Source: Pseudomonas sp. G2-4
GTDB lineage: Bacteria > Pseudomonadota > Gammaproteobacteria > Pseudomonadales > Pseudomonadaceae
Length of the DNA: 64,000 nt
NCBI RefSeq assembly: GCF_030064125.1
Contig: NZ_CP125957.1
Span: forward strand, 744,001 to 808,000
Reading direction: 5' to 3'
The translations under genes and the position numbers were made by a program. The notes under the pieces are model-generated. The model did no database searches and was not told the origin of the DNA. It saw nothing but the letters and a program-made list of their open reading frames with translations. Numbering within the stretch: position 1 is the stretch's first letter; every line of letters starts with the position of its first letter. Positions 63,485-64,000 of this stretch are shown here, one piece after another.

Positions 63485-64000
63485 GAGTGGACAAGCTCCA
63501 GTGTTTGGGCAGGAATGTCGTGAAGGTGGCAGCGCACATTGCCGCCGATAATCGGATCATTGGCCGGGTAGGCCGTTTTGCAGGGGGCGAAGCAGCTCGG
63601 GCAGCGCGGATGAAAGGCGCAACCGGACGGCGGTGACATCGGATTGGGGAAGGACCCGTGCAGGCCGATTTCGGGAATGCCCAGGCGCGGATCGGGCGTG
63701 AGCACCGAATCCAACAAGGCGCGGGTATAAGGGTGGCCGGGTTTAGCGAATAACGATTCGCGGGTGCGTTCTTCGACGATGCGCCCCAGGTACATCACCG
63801 CGACCCGATCGGCGAGGTGTTCGATGACCGCCAGGTTATGGCTGATCAGTAGATAGGTCAGGCCGAATTCGCGCTTGAGGTCTTGCAGCAGGTTGAGAAT
63901 CTGCGCCTGCACTGAAACGTCCAGCGCCGAGGTGGGTTCGTCGCAGATCAACACATCAGGGCGCATGATCAACGCCCGGGCAATGGCCACCCGTTGCCGC
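63481..64000 (-). CDS. Oligopeptide/dipeptide ABC transporter ATP-binding protein (5' part outside window)
   Basis: The C-terminal 173 residues of a Dpp/Opp-type ATPase. The sequence enters at [10 protein letters not shown] (just after the C-signature), followed by Walker [16 protein letters not shown]-loop [11 protein letters not shown] and the oligo_HPY tail ([17 protein letters not shown]). The cysteine pattern of this tail is typical of DppD/DppF subunits. Its stop overlaps the M20 start, so the transporter and peptidases form one operon that continues past the right edge. The gene is cut by the window end. Confidence 0.92.
   Translation of the reverse strand, partial: RQRVAIARALIMRPDVLICDEPTSALDVSVQAQILNLLQDLKREFGLTYLLISHNLAVIEHLADRVAVMYLGRIVEERTRESLFAKPGHPYTRALLDSVLTPDPRLGIPEIGLHGSFPNPMSPPSGCAFHPRCPSCFAPCKTAYPANDPIIGGNVRCHLHDIPAQTLELVHS

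Overview
The window reads as chromosome of a fluorescent-group Pseudomonas. The evidence is high G+C coding DNA, REP/REPIN palindromes of the P. fluorescens type (GTGGGAGCGAGCTTGCTCGC and GTGGCGAGGGAGCTTGCTCC families) in seven intergenic places, an ACC deaminase with the diagnostic active-site residues of the UW4-type enzyme, and a plant- and insect-associated accessory gene set. No rRNA, tRNA, CRISPR array, insertion sequence or replication origin was found by eye. No database search was possible, so names rest on motifs, length and context.

Layout. (1) 1-5281: the right end of a tightly overlapping operon encoding a threonine-aldolase-like PLP enzyme (cut by the window edge), an ATP-grasp ligase, an MFS exporter and a class V aminotransferase-fold enzyme, followed by a membrane di-iron desaturase. 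It looks like a small biosynthetic cluster for a modified amino acid or peptide. (2) 5356-11389: ordinary accessory metabolism and regulation: cupin, two LysR regulators, TauE/SafE permease, ABM monooxygenase, MdaB quinone reductase, SulP transporter. (3) 11725-15430: GntP-type permease, RpiR regulator and D-aminoacylase, a probable N-acyl-D-amino-acid catabolic operon. (4) 15947-30375, minus strand: a complete insecticidal Tc toxin operon, with the A subunit split in two (TcaA+TcaB), a TcaC/TcdB-type B subunit and a TccC-type C subunit. The C-subunit tail carries an H-A-E / C-x-x-C deaminase signature. (5) 30745-36186: HBM-type chemoreceptor, catalase-peroxidase KatG and a small HEAGH protein. 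(6) 36478-48493: two-partner secretion system (TpsB plus a 3020-residue filamentous-haemagglutinin-type TpsA) ending in an AT-richer module: toxin-like tail, probable immunity gene, broken orphan toxin tail and an RDD membrane protein. (7) 48678-51093: lipoprotein, small unknown gene, higBA toxin-antitoxin. (8) 51334-55356: ECF sigma / FecR / TonB receptor siderophore-uptake unit with a Fur box. (9) 55498-60527: acdR-acdS divergent pair, an unknown 152-residue gene and an orphan homodimeric 2-oxoacid dehydrogenase E1. This suggests a pathway from ACC through 2-oxobutyrate to propionyl-CoA. (10) 60541-60845: a REP array with a 133-bp period. (11) 60909-64000, minus strand: ABC peptide-importer ATPase (cut by the window edge) and two M20 peptidases, overlapping like an operon.

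The strongest leads are the deaminase-like TccC tail, the polymorphic C-terminal module of the TpsA protein with its orphan remnant, the acdS-linked E1 enzyme, and the partial biosynthetic cluster at the left edge.
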